DNA from: Trematomus loennbergii
Taxonomy: Eukaryota > Chordata > Actinopteri > Perciformes > Nototheniidae
DNA length: 64,000 nucleotides
Direction of reading: 5' to 3'
Assembly: GCA_012861695.1 (NCBI GenBank)
Contig: JAAOOA010000028.1
Location: 15,163,173 to 15,227,172, forward strand
Shown piece by piece: positions 1 through 11,059 of this stretch; the stretch's first letter is position 1; each line of letters opens with the position of its first letter. Under the pieces are notes generated by a model. The model was not told the DNA's origin. It saw only the letters and a list, made by a program, of their open reading frames with translations, and did no database searches. Made by a program: the position numbers and the translations under genes.

Positions 1-6
1 TTCTGA

Positions 7-508
7 GCTATGCGTCGAGCCCGGAGACTAAACCGCAGACGGTACTTTGCGCAAGGGCCAAACTACATTTGGCACGTTGATTCCTATGACAAATTAAAGC
101 CCTATGGCATTTGCATAAATGGATGCATAGATGGGTTTTCCTGCAAAATCATCTGGTTGAAAGCGGCATACACAAGCAGTGACCCACATGTCATAGGAGG
201 CTACTTTGTAGAGGCGATGAAGCTGTCCTCGGATCATCTGGACAGATCTGGGAACTGAAAATGTGGTTGTACGAGACATCCAAACCTTCCTCCGTCGCCA
301 TGACAATGACAACAGATCAGGTGATAGGAGCTATATTTCTGGAACCAGTACTTCAAATCAAAGAATTGAGAGTTGGTGGGGGATCCTGCGCAAGGAAGGA
401 ATGGAGTACTGGATACAATTCTTGGGCAAAATGAAAGACGAAGGTCTGTTTGTTGGTGACTTCCTGGACAAATCTCTTGTACAGCTGAGTTTTCAGAACG
501 TTATTCAG
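7..508 (+). pseudogene. DDE integrase-like core exon, frame-broken
   Basis: The translation carries the three acidic positions of a DDE/retroviral-type integrase core in order: D in WHVDSYDKLKPYG (about base 80), D in TDLGTEN (about base 245) and E in NQRIESWW (about base 375). The GCIDGFS and RIESWWG blocks resemble a large fish family of integrase-core proteins. The frame changes by one base near 222-225: the first frame stops at 258, while the second frame carries the second D upstream of its own first Met. A TGA lies at 4-6, just upstream. The reading ends at CAG|GTGAGT (donor at 509-510), which suggests a spliced gene. It is either a decayed copy or a gene with an assembly error. The first exon may begin before the window. 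Family confidence is good; function (transposase or domesticated) is unknown. Confidence 0.7.
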
Positions 509-712
509 GTGAGTTTGAAGAAATCCTGTGGCTTATAGCCTATTATGTGAACTATCCCCACATTAAATCATTTTTTCCCCCCAAAGATGCTTCTGGGATT
601 TAAAAAAAAGCCCTATGACAGTACCTATTTGTTTGCATCTGTGTTTAAAATATGGTATTAACTTAAAGGGGACCTATCATGCAAAATGCACTTTTGTACG
701 TCTTTTATACAT

Positions 713-1530
713 GATTATTACATGGTTTAGTTGAATACTCGATTCTGATTGGTCAATTCAGAACACGTGACACGTTGTTAATCCAGAACAGACAGACCGC
801 TGTCAAGGATTTATGACCGTTGTTAAGGACGCTCAAATCTGCAGAAAGAAGTCCGGTCGATTGAACTGTATACAGTTTGGCAGAAAAGCAAACTGCATGC
901 AGTTTGCTTTTCGAACTGACAAGACAAGAGCGACAAGGAAACAGCGGAGAATTAACGGGCAGAAACCCTCCTTTTTACGCAGCGGTCCAGACATAGACAT
1001 CAAACGGCGACACATATTCAGTTGCCAGTTACTTTTGCATTAGGGCAGGGATATCTAGATACTTTCCAAGGTTTGACATAATGAATTGTGCTACTTTTAA
1101 AGCAAGCAACGATGTTTTCAAATCTGTAATCAAAAAGCTCCTCAAAAACGCTATCGAAGCAGTTCCTGCCGTTGCAACAGCCTAGTTCAAACATCAACAA
1201 CGGACTATTTTTCGTAGCGGATGAATGTCATTTTAAATCAGTTACAACTATGTTTTTAATCATTAAAAACATTTTCTAAAACAATAAAAGCATTTCAATT
1301 AATATTGGGAGTCATATCGTTACTTTGTTGAGAATGTGGCCATGTAATAAGCGGGATAATGTGCAGCGACGCGGTCATTATGGGTAAAAGAACACCGACA
1401 GGCAGATCAGGAGCCCGACGCGAAGCGGAGGGATCTAGATCGGCATGATCCCTCCGCTTCGCGTCAGGCTCCTGATCTGCCTGTCGGTGTTCTTTTACCC
1501 ATAATGACCGCGTCGCTGCACATTATCCCT
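713..1530. mobile_element. Insertion nested in the family 1 MITE
   Basis: Alignment with the uninterrupted copy at 29102 shows that 713-1530 is foreign. TACAT occurs at both junctions (708-712 and 1531-1535), a possible 5-bp duplication. The left edge ATTATTACATGG is mirrored internally by CCATGTAATAAG at about 1340-1351, just before a large hairpin at 1353-1529. A diverged piece of the same hairpin arm recurs at about 43885-43950. Superfamily not recognised; no ORF of note. Confidence 0.6.
1353..1529. repeat. 83-bp inverted repeat hairpin
   Basis: Arms 1353-1435 and 1447-1529 are reverse complements with a single mismatch that I can see (C versus T in the GAGCCCGACG block), separated by an 11-base loop. 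The arms are GC-rich compared with their surroundings. It forms the right end of the insertion at 713-1530. Confidence 0.9.
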
Positions 1531-1978
1531 TACATATGTGTCCCCGGTGTTCCAGGGAACTCACCAAGTGTCAGAAAACACAACCCTCTCTATTTTCCTC
1601 CATACCCAAATCTCTAAAAAAGGGGCTGCAACGGATCTGATCAAAACTGATCCAGATTTGAACACTGTCCTGACGTCAGGACAGTGACGCTACGGCTATT
1701 GGGCCAACTCCACCAATCAGGAGGAGACAGCCACGGCCATTGCCGTTCGAAAGCACTGGAGACGCTGTAGTACATATGCCAGGCCTGTAGATGGTGCTGT
1801 TCTCACAGAATCTGCCCTTGCAAAAACAGAGCTAAAAAATGTCAAATTGAGCAAAATGAGGCATGGCTAAAATGCATGATCTGTTTGGTATTTTGAAAAA
1901 AAAAAAGTATAAATATGCCTTATATAGGTATGGTCCTACACTATATTATTCAAATATAGCATGATAGGTCCACTTTAA

Positions 1979-3242
1979 ATTCAGACAATAAACATGTTCG
2001 TAGCTCAGTCAAATGTCTGCATCTCAATGGCTTGATTATCTTTATCTTCATCTTGAGGGAAAGTACTGTCACTGCTTTTCCCAAAAAATCTAGTCACTTA
2101 TCCAAGCAGAGACCCTTAAAAAGAACTGAATGAATACACCTGACATGTTTGCTGTGAGGCAACTGGTTGGGTAAATTAGAGTTTGGTTAACATATTGAAT
2201 ATCATTTTCTTTTCAAAGAAGGCTTCACAATAATGTCATATTCTGTGATCATAGAGCTGGGGAACATCTGTTTCAGGTTCCCTGTATGTGCTATAGAGCT
2301 GGGAACATAGGACCCTGGGAACACAGGACCATGTGAATATAGGAATGACCCTGCAGGTACAAGGGGCTTTATCTTGACACATTGTATGCTCTGAGGAAGG
2401 CCACATTGCGGTTAAAATGTTTGCAATCACTCACTAGCTTTATATACAGTCATATGCTCACTAGTCAATAAAAACATAATCTCATTCAAACTTAAACTAA
2501 TTTATATCATCTTTAACTGAGTTGCCTGAGCAATTCGCAAATATGACAGCTTAATTCATTACCATTGAATCGAATAGTATTACCACTTTAGTTTATTAAT
2601 TGTGCTTCCTTACTGTTCCTGTTGGCGTTTTTCTCAGTTACAAGCAATGTACATTTTTTATTAATCAATTATAGTGTCAATATCTTATCCTATATTGAGT
2701 TAACATGTATGCCTATCCAGCAGCATATTTGTATGAGCTTGAACTTTCAAAAGCTCTTATGGTTAACCATGTCTCTACATTAGGTATTTATTCAATGTAT
2801 TGATGTCAATTTTTTTAGCAACTAGTAATTAATTAATTAACATATAACACCGCTGTTAAATGTCACCTTAGTGGTACAACATTTCCCATGTATTGTAAGT
2901 GGCTTCATGGATGCAGATGTACAATAAAATGTGGTAATTATTTTGTTAAAGCTTAGGTTTCATTCATATTTATGTTTGCTAGGGTTTGGGCTGCAGGTAA
3001 CAATGTGACAAATCTCTGTTTAAAGTATACCAGCAACTATAGTGTCGGCCTACAATGCATGAGATAAATACAAACGACATGATATTCTTAAACTGTTTAT
3101 TCATGTTGAAATAAATATTTCCAACTTTTCATTATCAAAATGAATTGGTATTTGATTAGTGGTAGGCCCATTATAAAGCAGAAACAAGCTTAACCTAATG
3201 CCTACTTACCAACATTTCAGTAAAGGATGATGCAGATAAACC
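1979..3242. other. AT-rich DNA, no gene recognised
   Basis: No credible coding frame. A short imperfect duplication of an ATAGAGCTGGGAACAT-like phrase lies at about 2252-2310. The rest appears single-copy within this window. Confidence 0.5.
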
Positions 3243-3246
3243 TTAA

Positions 3247-4061
3247 AGGAGAGGTGTCATGGCCATTTCCACTGATCATAATTCCATTGTTGAGGTATAC
3301 TAAAATACATTTATACTGTGCATTTTTCCAAACTCACATTGGTTTCTCATACAGCATCTCTGTAAACTACTTGTATTCACTGAATTTCACTATTTGCCTT
3401 TAACGGCTCGTTGTAGCTCCAAAAGCTCCAGCCCCCACCCTCCCTGTGAGCACAGTGTGCTCTGATTGGTCGGGACGTTGTGAATCGCGCTGAGCTCCGT
3501 GGAGGTGTTGCTTCCTTGTTTAGGATACATAGCGAAACACAGCCAAACTCATCCTGAGCACACACAAACTCACATCCGAAGTAAAAACAATAAGTGTGGC
3601 TTGATATTGAGTAAGAAAAAGGTTGATAAACGCTGTGAGAATGGGTCTGCAGAGAGAATTTTGCCGCGATCCCAACTGTCTGTTATCAGCCTGCAGCCAG
3701 GGAGGAGAAATCAGCTGAGCTGCATGCTCCCTGCACACAGATGTGTGTGTGAGGAAGTCCGTGGATCGGTCAATTTGGACCAATCAGCGGGGGCTTAACG
3801 TAACGGCTCCGCGGACGTAACGTAACGGCTCTTCGGGATTGGTCCATTTCGTTCCGGGTACCGCATGACATCATGCCGTACCCGGAAGAATCAAATGGGC
3901 AGTGACGTATCTCCAACGAGGCGTTTTGGGGAGGTATTTTCTGTGTTAGAGTTTTACTCGCTACTTTGAGGGTTTTGACTCTGCACACCGTTTACATGCA
4001 TAAAAACCTTCATAACACACAAGGGGACGGGTAATAACCGGAAAAGCATGACATGGGAGCT
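3247..4061. mobile_element. TTAA-flanked MITE, family 2, copy 1
   Basis: TTAA at 3243-3246 and 4062-4065 flank the copy. Its interior matches the copy at 6813-7696 over most of its length, including the start after the terminus (GGCCATTTC), a shared CTCACATTGGTTTCTCATAC block and the right end GGGGACGGGTAATAACCGG. Terminal repeats are decayed (AGGAGAGGTGTCATGG versus ACATGGGAGCT). About 815 bp. Short reading frames inside are not conserved between the copies. Confidence 0.8.
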
Positions 4062-4471
4062 TTAACTAACCAATGTTCATACTGGTACGTATGCACATTA
4101 ACTGGAACATAAAACATATCAAACATTGTATCTGACAGTCTGATTTACCTTAAGTGAATTAGGTAGATAATTGTTAAGACTGAATTAACTAAAGCAAATG
4201 TAGTAGTTTCAACTGTAATTCTGATAACATTTCAAAAATGCATTAACAAGCCATTTGTGACCCCTCATAATAATGGCAATGTGGAAAACTGGAAAGAATA
4301 AGGTTACAAGTCTGTTGTGTGGGTCCATAGAAATGATCAGATAACAAAGTCACTCAGCTTTTTCAGATACTGGTTAAGACTGATATAACTAAAGTGAATA
4401 TAAAATAAATTAAAAGATAAATTAGCACATCTGACCTAGCAATTGTGTGCATGTGCTCTTAGGCTCGTGAC

Positions 4472-5222
4472 TTAGATGATGTCTATTACCCAGACTGAGC
4501 TTCTTAGAATAATATCAAAGTCATTACGGAGGTCTGGGTAGTTTTGGTAGTTGACTAGTAACATCAGATAGCACCCACATGTACAGTATGTGACCTTCAG
4601 AGTGGTGTCAGATTCACCGATGTACTTCCGCAAATGCCTTGCCACAGTGTTTTGAGGGGCTGTCATCTCTTTTGGATATTCAAGAAGGTCTTTTACACGC
4701 TTTGGAGTTGGGATTCGTTCTTCCACTATTTCAACAAGCCTCTGTGGAAACAAAGTATCTGTAATGTTCTTATTGGTTATAAATAAGACATGGTCTTGAA
4801 TCTTTAGACTAGCTTTACTAGCCACTTTATTAGCCAACATGCAGTACCAATTCACATCTTGTTCTGCTAACATCTATGTCCATAGATATTATACTGCGCC
4901 TAGTGGTAACATATATGCATTGTAACTAAGCATAAACACCTATCATTACAGTATCTGCCAAGGTTTTTAAGATTGGCTTCCAACAGTCAATTACAAACAT
5001 TGGTGTCTGGATTAGGCTCTTGTGACCCAACTGTGACACTATTCCAGCAATGTTACCTTCAGTGGCAAGCTGGTGGCAGTCATGTGCATCTAACACATCA
5101 AGTAGGTCATCTTTCTCAACAGAGGTAAATGATTTTAAAGCCAGCTCAAGAATTTCCCACTCTTGTGTCGAGACATATCGCAAGAAGCTCTCTGTCACAC
5201 TGCGATAATTGGTTTCATACAT
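4472..5222 (-). pseudogene. HECT E3 ligase-like (G2E3-like) C-terminal fragment
   Basis: Two minus-strand pieces read as the end of the fish HECT-domain family annotated as G2/M phase-specific E3 ubiquitin ligase-like. Exon 1 (5222 to about 4940) contains a PMFVIDCWKPILKTLAD block. Exon 2 starts at 4741 after a good acceptor (TTTCCACAG) and reads RIPTPKRVKDLL, then CTCGCYLML and NYQNYPDLRNDFD up to a stop at 4472. The Cys-rich CTCGC stretch sits where the C-lobe catalytic cysteine (usually in an HTC context) is expected. A segment between KYIGESD and the Cys block seems short, and most of the HECT N-lobe is absent, so this is probably a relic. Function is inferred from the family only. Confidence 0.5.
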
Positions 5223-5333
5223 ACATTATTCCAAGAACGGGAGTGAGAGAAGCAGTGGGAAATATCTGACCTTTGTCTAGCCAGTCACAAGGATCCTAGC
5301 GATGGCAAGCCATTCCTGAACTTGATACTCATG

Positions 5334-6262
5334 CCTAAGGCTGCAGCCACACGAGGACGATAACGGAAATGCACCAAAATCGTTATCAAAAAAGTCTTCC
5401 GTCCACACGCAATAGGCACCAGAAACGTGTCCGTCCACACAAGACAGCTCGAACCGCTGGAGACGCTGTTGTACATATGCCGGGCCTGTAAGTGGCGCTG
5501 TACTTCCGCCACAAAATACACCAAAAGCAGCGAAGAAGACTTCTCGCGCATGCATGGTTGCCATGGTTGCCCTTCTGTTTATTCTCCGCGCTGGATTTAG
5601 AGGTGGGGTTTCGCCGGTCAACATGTCCGTTAAAGTTTAAATCTTCCGGACAAAATTAGAAAAGTGCCGGTTAAAGGTCTTCTTTGTTATTTATTGAACT
5701 TTAAAACAAATGAATAACGACTCTATATATAATATAAGAATAATACACGGAGGACGGAGCCTCTCTTTTCCTCCCCCTCCTGACAGCCCGTCAGTATCCG
5801 TGGTTTCATGCAGCTGGCAGATCCAGTAATGAGTGACCCGACATATTTATAACTAGTTTAGGTAGTTTGAGAGGTAATTAAAATAGCTAAGGCCCGGGTG
5901 ATGATATAACTTGAAGTGTGTGTTTTGTCACAGCGGGCGGAGCTGCAGGTGATCATGCAGAGCTGCGTGTCTCCTCTCCTGCCGATTAGACTTCACTCGC
6001 GTTTATGTCCATATCGATCAAATCTAGCTGGAAGCTCCTGCTGGGTGCACTGTCCTGCGAGATACCGGGTCCTGACTTGAAACACTCGGTTGTTGTTGTT
6101 GGCGAAACACATCAGCAATGACGCGGGGGACGCGGGGGTGAGCAGGAGAGGTGGGGAGAGGCGGGGGCTATTGCGTCATCGTTATCAGGAAATGATCGTT
6201 ATAGGGCGTAATCACGGAGCCGTTTGGCCCCCCAGAGCGTTTCGTCCACAGATCTACCCACC
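5334..6262. mobile_element. Possible MITE with GATAACG-rich ends
   Basis: The left side has GAGGACGATAACGG and CGTTATCAAAAAAG; the right side (6170-6256) reads as a diverged inverted counterpart with TCATCGTTATCAGG and GCGTTTCGTCC. The interior is GC-richer than its surroundings and has CpG-rich stretches. Boundaries are approximate and I found no clean target duplication. A module at about 5457-5505 is shared with the family 1 MITE. Confidence 0.4.
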
Positions 6263-6812
6263 TTGGGACCCTCTATGCCAATTTGAGCTACCCATCTCAC
6301 AGTAGTTAGCACACAAGATTGATATCAATTTTCTCTTCTCGCTCATAAAAGGAAACACTGCTCATAAAAAGACGTCATTCAAATATGTCATTAAAATACC
6401 ATGCATCCTGCCTTTTTTAGTATCAGTTCATTTAATCCAGCTCAACTGTGTGTTTTTCCTCCCACAGACTCTGGAAGGATATAATCTGTGAAATCGGTTT
6501 GTGTCTTACTGTGGCTGCTCCCACATCCCGCCTCTTCAGTCACAGCTCTTTATTTTCCTGATTAAAAGGGAATATAGTCTTTTCAGATTACAGCTGTAGT
6601 GGACAGCCCTCCTACGATTATTATTGTTCTCTTAGTTGTTCTTATGGAGCTGTTTTCACAATGCCACTGTGGGGGCTGAGGGTGGCAGAGTATGGCTAAG
6701 CGATGGCTAATCTCGTCTCAAAACGTAGGTGGTGCTAGTGCTGGCACAATGCTGGCATCGACATAGTTTAGCAGTAATTTCAGGGAGAAAAAGCTTTATT
6801 TTGTGAAGTTAA

Positions 6813-7696
6813 AGGTCCCATGACATGGCCATTTCTACTGATCATAATTCCATTGTTGAGGTCTACTAGAATAGATTTACATTGTGCAATTTTCCAAGCT
6901 CACATTGGTTTCTCATACAGCATCTCTGTATAGTATGTGTATTCACTCTGTCCTAAACGGCTTGTTGGAGCTCCTGCCCCCCCCCCCCCTCCCTGTGAGC
7001 CCAGTGTGCTCTGATTGGTCAGCTCGCCCACTCTGTTCTGATGAGTCCACCACCATTACAGCGGAACATCAGTGATTATGTGTTACAATGGCATTAGCAA
7101 CCCGAAAATGACACCAGTAATGACAAACAGATGAGAATGCTGCGTGGGGTCTGGGTGCCATATTGGCGGGACGTTGCGAGGCTCGCTGCTGCGAGGAGCG
7201 GACAGTGTGAGCTGGCTTACAGGTGTGGTTTCCTGGTTGCTGCGTGGGGTCGGCGAGACAGCGAGACACAGCGAAACCCAGCCAGAGCACACACACACAC
7301 CTGCAGCCTGGCTATGAGTCTGTGTGTGTGCTCACACACAGACTCACAGCCTCGCCGCGTCCCGCCGTCAGGCTGAGAAATCCAGGGAGCGGCAGCTGAG
7401 AAAAGATTGAGTGTGTGTGTGTGAGGCGTAACGTAACGGCTCCGCGGACGTAGCGTAACGGCTCCACAGATTGGTCCATTTGGGTATGGTTACGTCACCA
7501 TACCCAGGAAGAAAACAATGGAAAATGAAAAATCTCCAACGACGCGTTCTGGGGCAGCACAGACAGGTCTTACTGTGTTAGAGTTTTACTCGCTACAGGG
7601 TGTACTTTGAGGGTTTGTGACTTTGCAGACCGTTTACATGCAGAAAAAGCTATACACACAAGGGGACGGGTAATAACCGGAAAAGTCATGGGACCT
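6813..7696. mobile_element. TTAA-flanked MITE, family 2, copy 2
   Basis: Flanked by TTAA at 6809-6812 and 7697-7700. Terminal repeats are AGGTCCCATGACATGG and TCATGGGACCT. About 884 bp, with a C run at 6977-6989 and CpG-rich middle parts. It is the better-preserved copy of the element at 3247-4061. Confidence 0.85.
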
Positions 7697-7700
7697 TTAA

Positions 7701-8505
7701 GGTGCAACGTTTGACATATGAAGTTTCTCATTATATATTATATATATTATAATTGACCACACTAAAGCAGTATAACTCATACTTGATTGCTGTGGATTCT
7801 TGTGAAGTGATAATAAGAAATAAATAAAAACTAAAGAAAGAGAATTGTACATTCCCTTCAAGGTTATTCAGTACTGTATTTGTAGGAAAAGCTAATCCTG
7901 CCCTAAATCACTCTACCGTTATCTATTATACTCTGATCCAGCGTCTGTTCCTGCCTTCTCCATCCCTTCACTTCTACACCTGAAGGTCTTTTGATGAATA
8001 ATTTAATCACATTAGTGAATGGACTGTCTAATGATTGCTGATGCAGTACAGCCTCTATATGAATTCTTATGCATTTATGGAAATATGACCTTAGAAAATG
8101 TGCTTTTTTCAATGTACATTTTCCATACTTTTTTAAGTTTTACGTGATTAAATAGACAAAAACATATTTTAACACAGCAATAGAAACATGCAGCAGTGGG
8201 TCCAACAAACATTTCTGTCCTCTTCTCCTAACACATTTCACCCGTAGACTCAAAAGAAAGTAATGTTGGAGAAGTGAATCATTTTTAGCTGGTTTGAATG
8301 GTAAAGGAGGATCTTGCTATGGTGCATCTTCACCGCCCACAACAAGAACAAAATGTTCTCCTACCCTGACCCTGCCAAAAGAGCATCAGGAGGAATTTAT
8401 AGAATCAAGCTCAGGTTATTAAAGTACACACGTAGTTGAAAAGCGTGAAGGCAGTGTTTTGTGTGCAGCAGCTATAAAACATTGGGTACTGACTTAAGAA
8501 CTCCA
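7701..8505. other. AT-rich DNA, no gene recognised
   Basis: Nothing beyond a short TATATATTATATATATTATA run at 7732-7751 could be supported. Confidence 0.5.
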
Positions 8506-8509
8506 TTAA

Positions 8510-8882
8510 AGGTGGGGTAGGTAAGTTTGAGAAACCGGCTCGAGATACACTTTTTGTTATATTCCATGGAATGCTCTTAACATCCCGATAGCAATGAATA
8601 TCTTATCTCTAAATCCATAAAAAAATTTCATCTGTGGAAGCCGTAGTACTGTAAAAAGCACGACCAATCATTTTAGCCGGCCCAGCTAAAATAACTGGAT
8701 GGCCTACCTGCCTGTCAGCCTTCCATCTGTGCACAAACTTATCTCGTGCCCTCATTGGTCATGTTCGCGTTCATGTGTGTTGGAGGAGGGGCTCTGTAAG
8801 GAAGTGGCAGATTTTTTCCGGCTGTGTATTTTCAAATTCTAGCGATCTCGAGCCGGTTTCTCCAAAATTACCTACCCCACCT
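8510..8882. mobile_element. TTAA-flanked MITE, family 3, copy 1
   Basis: TTAA at 8506-8509 and 8883-8886. Near-perfect terminal inverted repeats of over 30 bp start AGGTGGGGTAGGTAA and include the palindromic CTCGAG next to ACCGGCT. About 373 bp with no coding capacity. A second copy lies in the opposite orientation at 58924-59260. Confidence 0.9.
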
Positions 8883-8886
8883 TTAA

Positions 8887-10837
8887 GGTTGTCTTTCTGT
8901 TGACGTGATGCACCAGCTCAAACGGTTGATTCTTGCCAAGGAATCAAGGCTGTCTTGTGTTGTTTGGTTTTATAAACCTCCACATGGAGTTTGTGGGAGA
9001 AAAATACCCTTCAAATATTCTGATTCAAGGATTGTACACGCCACCGCCGCGGGGGGCATGGGGCTTAACAGGTTAAACTAGCCAACAAATATTTTACCAG
9101 AATGTATTTTGCGAAAACATTTAAGGCAGGTTTTAAGCTGCATTGCTGAATCTGTCTTTCAGGCCCACATTGTCATTGGAAAAGATTTATGGGATGAGCA
9201 GTTTAACTGTTGTAATTTTGTACACCATGTTTTTCCTTCCCTTTTTCAACATTTTCAAATAATGTTTTGCACTTAAATAAAATGTTTTGCTCCCGATTTA
9301 ACTCATAGTTGCTTGGCAATGGCTTGGTTTCATGATTACAACTCTTTCTATAGAGATTTTCTGAAATGTCTATTGAGTGAATAAATAAGAATTCCATTTA
9401 CAAAATTGTAGCTGATTAAAATGTGGGTGGCCACTGTTGAGCTTTAAAATGACAAGAAATTATGCAAATTATGTCCTCACACAGGCAATTAGCACATGAG
9501 TTATTCCTGGGGCTGCTTTAACACCAATCATAGTTTTAATGTAATCAACTAGTGAGCATTGCATTGTGTGAGCACAGTGTAAATTATTAAAACACATATA
9601 CACATATTTTTATATATAAATGCTTGCTATTTTGGATGTACCTTGTTTTGTCACGTTTCAACGAACCCTAACCCTAACCCTAACCTAAATCCTATTCAAC
9701 CATGCTAAGATTACTAGGAGCTGTGTTAAATGTCGGCTAAACCTGTGTATATGCCCTCAAGATGGCAAAGAAATAGCAATCTAAAAAGGTAGGGGAAATC
9801 CTTTCTTTAATATGTTTTGCGTTATTCTCAGTGAACAACACACCAAATCACTATTCACCTACCTTCAGGAAAGTGGCCAACAGTCTTTGTCATGCTGCCT
9901 CTTTCAACTATTTTCAGTGTTCAGTGCTCTGTCCGGTCTGCCAGCCTCCGCTCTCTGTCCTCTCTGGACAGGATTTGTGTCATCAGGGGAACTCTAATGA
10001 TTTGTAATTATCACCCCAAGGACTCAACTAATGACACGTTGTCCAGAACAAAGCCAATGATTTCCTCTCGCATGAAATCCCAGCTCGAATGAACTCTTGT
10101 TTTTAAAATGAGCCTTGACATCATAATGTAATCTCATTCAATCTATTATTTCAAACCATCTTCTCACCCTGCTGACACTTTGATTGTGAACAGGGATTAA
10201 AGTTAGAAAAGGGGAACAATTTGATAAGTAATAAATAAGGAATCATAATGAAATAAAAAAATTATTTCTAAGCGAGTGAATGTAAATGTCTTTGATGGTG
10301 ACTGAACCTTATGTTTGACTTTTAAAAAGAAGCATTGCTCTCGCCAGTGATAAACATCATTGGACCCTTTCTTTTTATTTATAAAAAACTGAAATGACAA
10401 CCATGGTTTTCAAACTTCACCAGTCGCCATATGCTACGGTATAAGAACATTGGATAGACTTACTTCAAATCCCAATAAGTATTGTCACAAGAACAAGCCT
10501 AACGGGCACTGCACTATCGTATCATAAACACATGTACCAGTTGGTACAAAAGGTGAAGGAGAATGACGTGTCTTAAATTCTAATATCAGAAACACCAATA
10601 TTATATTAAGTAACATAATGTAATACCTTGAAGCACTACCCATCATTGAGGAGAAATTGATACCCATTAATAGTCATTAATATCCTATTGATAGCCATGA
10701 TTATCCATATTTAATATACTCTCATCATTTTAAGATCCTGCAGAGTTCTGACACTTTACCTGATATTTCACACACACACAAATCACAGGATCATATTCTT
10801 TAAATAGGAAATGTTTATTCAAATTCAATTCATTCCA
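8887..10837. other. AT-rich DNA with a short telomere-like run
   Basis: No gene recognised. At 9663-9686 there are three full CCCTAA units and one degenerate unit. At about 9061-9079 a GGGGCTTAACAGGTTAAA phrase resembles the terminus of the long TTAA element found at 18-20 kb and 28.5 kb; it may be a stub of a deleted copy. Confidence 0.45.
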
Positions 10838-10950
10838 AGATTCAAGATTCAAGGCTTTTATTGTGATTTGCACATAGCTACAGCGTAGTTATGAGAATGA
10901 ACATTTAGGTCACAGGCCAACAGTGCAATACAATAAAACAGATACAATAG
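10838..10950 (-). mobile_element. 5'-truncated LINE 3' tail
   Basis: The minus strand reads a conserved tail with CTACGCTGTAGCTATG, then CAATAAAAGCCTTGAATC, and ends in TTGAATC-type repeats. It matches the tails at 11391-11500 and about 48650-48745. Such tails belong to fish Rex1/CR1/L2-type LINEs. Only the tail is present. Confidence 0.6.
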
Positions 10951-11059
10951 TACAAGTAATTAAAATAAAATTGGTATCAAACACTGAACTAATTCGAAAA
11001 ATAGTCGGAGTTGGAGAGGAGCCAAAGACACGGCAGCCATCATCACCGGCACCAGTTGT

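Larger units (their letters stand above)
667..1974. mobile_element. TTAA-flanked MITE, family 1, copy 1 (split)
   Basis: The copy is bounded by TTAA at 663-666 and 1975-1978. The terminal inverted repeat begins AGGGGACCTATCATGC and is mirrored by GCATGATAGGTCCACT at the right end. It matches the second copy at 29102-29590 almost base for base on both sides of a foreign insert (713-1530). TTAA duplication with AGG termini fits a non-autonomous Kolobok- or piggyBac-like element; I favour Kolobok-like but cannot test it. No coding capacity. Confidence 0.8.

Noticed and set aside
1353..1529. A CRISPR-like or rho-independent terminator-like palindrome.
   Set aside because: A single inverted duplication in a eukaryotic transposon; no repeat-spacer series and no bacterial context.
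3499..3988. Frames of 70-99 residues within the family 2 MITE.
   Set aside because: Not conserved with the copy at 6813-7696 and without motifs; CpG-rich repeat sequence.
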